NCBI GenBank assembly: GCA_013115135.1 | Contig: JABANP010000229.1 | Coordinates: 1 to 64,000, forward strand | From: Perkinsus olseni | Taxonomy: Eukaryota; Perkinsozoa; Perkinsida; Perkinsidae | Direction of reading: 5' to 3' | DNA: 64,000 nt | In this document: positions 62,971-64,000 of the stretch, piece after piece | How the letters are laid out: every line of letters starts with the position of its first letter | Position numbering within the stretch: the first letter of the stretch is position 1 | Notes under the pieces: model-generated | Databases searched by the model: none | Told to the model about the DNA's origin: nothing | The model's input: only the letters and a program-made list of their open reading frames with translations | Translations under genes and position numbers: made by a program

Positions 62971-63819
62971 ATCATCGTCATCATCATCGTCGTCATCGTC
63001 ATCATCATCATCATCCTTCGCCGTCGTGCTACGACCGGTAGTAGTAGAAGTCTTCGTCGTCGTCCTACGATTGGTAGTTGTAGCACTAGTAGAGCTCCTC
63101 GTTGTCGTGGAACGACCGGTAGAATCATCATCATCATCATCATCGTCATCATCATCGTCATCATCATCGTCATCATCGTCGTCGTCGTCATCATCATCCT
63201 TAGTCCTCCGCCGTCCGGACGCTTTGGACCAGAGGGCTCTTCCAGCACCAGCCTGGACGTGAGTGCTCATCGGCGTAATTGTGGTAGTCCAGTCACCCAT
63301 CAACACACGCTGAAAATCCTCGTCGCCCACATCGTCAAATTGAGAGGTATGTGTTTCGTCAACACTAACACTTATCTGATCAGCAGCGGTGGAGTGGTGG
63401 TGTTCGTCTGCAAGGGCAGAAGAGGTTGTAGTTGTAGTTGTCGTGGTTGGGATAGTAGTGATCTTGGTAGTGTCACTGGCAGTTGTGGTTGTTGTAGTCA
63501 TGGTAGCGCCACTCGTCCTAGTAGATGTAGTCTTGGTGGTTACCGTCCTGGATGCGCTGCTCAACCCATCGACCAGAGCACGTTGAGTTTCACCACTACC
63601 ATCAGAATCAGCACTAACATTATTCGGATACTCCCTGTCCACAAGATAACGAATATCGTTGTCGGAGGTTACGGGAGTGGTAGCATAGTCACAGTTTTCA
63701 TAAGTTGCCTGAGGGCCCATGTGGGCCGCTTCAGAAAGTAGTGCCATCTTCTCCGCCATACATAACGATGGGATTAGGTAGAGTATGACAGAGAAAGCGA
63801 GGCTGCATGTCACCAACAT
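60112..63819 (-). CDS. Secreted Thr-rich mucin-like protein, 5' part of a possibly giant gene
   Basis: The ATG at 63819 starts MLVTCSLAFSVILYLIPS, then LCMA, a textbook signal peptide. Residues about 23-206 are ordinary non-repetitive sequence (HMGPQATYENCDYATTPVTS, DDVGDEDFQRVLMGDW) with a Thr-rich stretch that already contains TRTSG. Two long Asp runs (about residues 207-232 and 268-283) flank a Thr/Ser/Arg segment. Then come about 80 repeats of RTSGTRTTST and variants. The frame ends by single-base changes near 60126 and 60047, but the Thr frame resumes immediately and continues into (ACN)n down to about 45.5 kb with further phase breaks. Signal peptide plus dense Thr/Ser suggests an O-glycosylated surface or wall protein. 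Whether the breaks are real or assembly errors is unresolved, and introns are possible. No transmembrane or anchor segment is visible. Confidence 0.7.
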   Translation of the reverse strand: MLVTCSLAFSVILYLIPSLCMAEKMALLSEAAHMGPQATYENCDYATTPVTSDNDIRYLVDREYPNNVSADSDGSGETQRALVDGLSSASRTVTTKTTSTRTSGATMTTTTTTASDTTKITTIPTTTTTTTTSSALADEHHHSTAADQISVSVDETHTSQFDDVGDEDFQRVLMGDWTTTITPMSTHVQAGAGRALWSKASGRRRTKDDDDDDDDDDDDDDDDDDDDDDDDDSTGRSTTTRSSTSATTTNRRTTTKTSTTTGRSTTAKDDDDDDDDDDDDDDDRTSGTRTTSTRTSGTRTTSTRTSGTRTTSTRTSGTRTTSTRTSGTRTTSTRTSGTRTTSTRTSGTRTTSTRTSGTRTTSTRTSGTRTTSTRTSGTRTTSTRTSGTRTTSTRTSGTRTTSTRTSGTRTTSTRTSGTRTTSTRTSGTRTTSTRTSGTRTTSTRTSGTRTTSTRTSGTRTTSTRTSGTRTTSTRTSGTRTTSTRTSGTRTTSTRTSGTRTTSTRTSGTRTTSTRTSGTRTTSTRTSGTRTTSTRTSGTRTTSTRTSGTRTTSTRTSGTRTTSTRTSGTRTTSTRTSGTRTTSTRTSGTRTTSTRTSGTRTTSTRTSGTRTTSTRTSGTRTTSTRTSGTRTTSTRTSGTRTTSTRTSGTRTTSTRTSGTRTTSTRTSGTRTTSTRTSGTRTTSTRTSGTRTTSTRTSGTRTTSTRTSGTRTTTTSTGTTSTRTSGTRTTSTRTSGTRTTTTSTGTTSTRTSGTRTTSTRTSGTRTTSTRTSGTRTTSTRTSGTRTTSTRTSGTTTTTSTRTSGTTTATSTRTSGTTTATSTGTTSTKTSGTRTTSTRTSGTRTTSTRTSGTRTTSTRTSGTRTTSTRTSGTTTTTSTRTSGTTTTTSTRTSGTRTTSTRTSGTRTTSTRTSGTRTTSTRTSGTRTTSTRTSGTRTTSTRTSGTRTTSTRTSGTRTTSTRTSGTRTTSTRTSGTRTTSTRTSGTRTTSTGTSGTRTTSTRTSGTRTTSTRTSGTTTTTSTRTSGTTTTTSTTTTSTRTSGTTTTTSTGTTSTRTSGTRTTTTSTGTTSTRTSGTRTTTTSTGTTSTRTSGTRTTSTRTSGTRTTSTRTSGTTTTTSTRTSGTTTTTSTRTSGTTTTTSTGTTSTKTSGTRTTSTRTSGTRTTSTRTSGTRTTSTRTSGTTTTTSTRTSGTRTTSTRTSGTTTTTSTRTSGTRTTSTGTSGTTTTTSTRTSGTTNDFY
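62971..63200 (-). repeat. Two GAT/GAC (poly-Asp) runs in the mucin-like gene
   Basis: ATC/GTC triplets on the plus strand near 62971-63018 and 63124-63200 encode Asp runs on the minus strand. The segment between them encodes TGRSTTTRSSTSATTT-type sequence. Confidence 0.85.
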
Positions 63820-64000
63820 GATTGATGCGACAGAAACGGGAAAAAACTGAGAAGTTAACAGCAGTTGAAATCCCCGCCCAACTCATCTGAACGACAAGTG
63901 CTCGTCAAAGGCTGCCCTGTTCCTCGAACTCGAAAAATTCTTGAAACTAATCAATATCAACATCCAGACGAAGACGCCCAAATTGCACCAATCAGAACGC
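63820..64000. other. Upstream flank of the mucin-like gene
   Basis: No coding frame. It should contain the promoter of the minus-strand gene, but I recognise no specific element. Confidence 0.4.

Overview
This is nuclear DNA of an intron-rich, repeat-laden unicellular eukaryote, not a prokaryote. Two genes can be reassembled from many short GT-AG introns, mostly 44-122 nt, and the rest is retrotransposons and satellite DNA. A Perkinsus-like alveolate is my best guess, but nothing in the sequence proves it.

Layout. (1) About 160-9482: a probable Mutator-type DNA transposon. Each end carries a CCAAG-containing motif at about 19-bp spacing, and the two ends are in opposite orientation. Inside are a 34/35-bp minisatellite (1655-2335), a 13-exon coiled-coil gene (2532-5277) and a 13-exon MULE transposase gene (5584-9208; zinc finger, DDE core, SWIM finger, C-terminal 33-residue repeats). 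(2) 9483-45519: six or seven non-LTR retrotransposons (here LINE A-G), all on the minus strand. Each is an APE-type element with a three-knuckle Gag, endonuclease, reverse transcriptase, RNase H and a terminal zinc knuckle. Between them lie tracts of (GTN)n, which read (ACN)n on the minus strand. An intact-looking 4.9-kb LTR retrotransposon of Ty3/Gypsy domain order (24259-29160, plus strand) sits inside LINE G. (3) 45520-63819: 13.8 kb of almost pure (GTN)n grades into 36-, 33- and 30-bp tandem units and then into the 5' end of a minus-strand gene for a secreted, Thr-rich, mucin-like protein.

How it fits together. The (ACN)n tracts all have the same orientation as one another and as the LINEs, and full-length and truncated LINEs abut them directly at both ends. 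The simplest reading is that a Thr-codon satellite, derived from or shared with the mucin-like gene, has been a repeated landing site for LINEs whose RNA ends in a hairpin plus AAC repeats. The LINEs are mostly frameshifted. The LTR element, the MULE transposase and the coiled-coil gene read as intact.

All intron models were traced by eye from reading frame and splice-site consistency. No homology search was possible.
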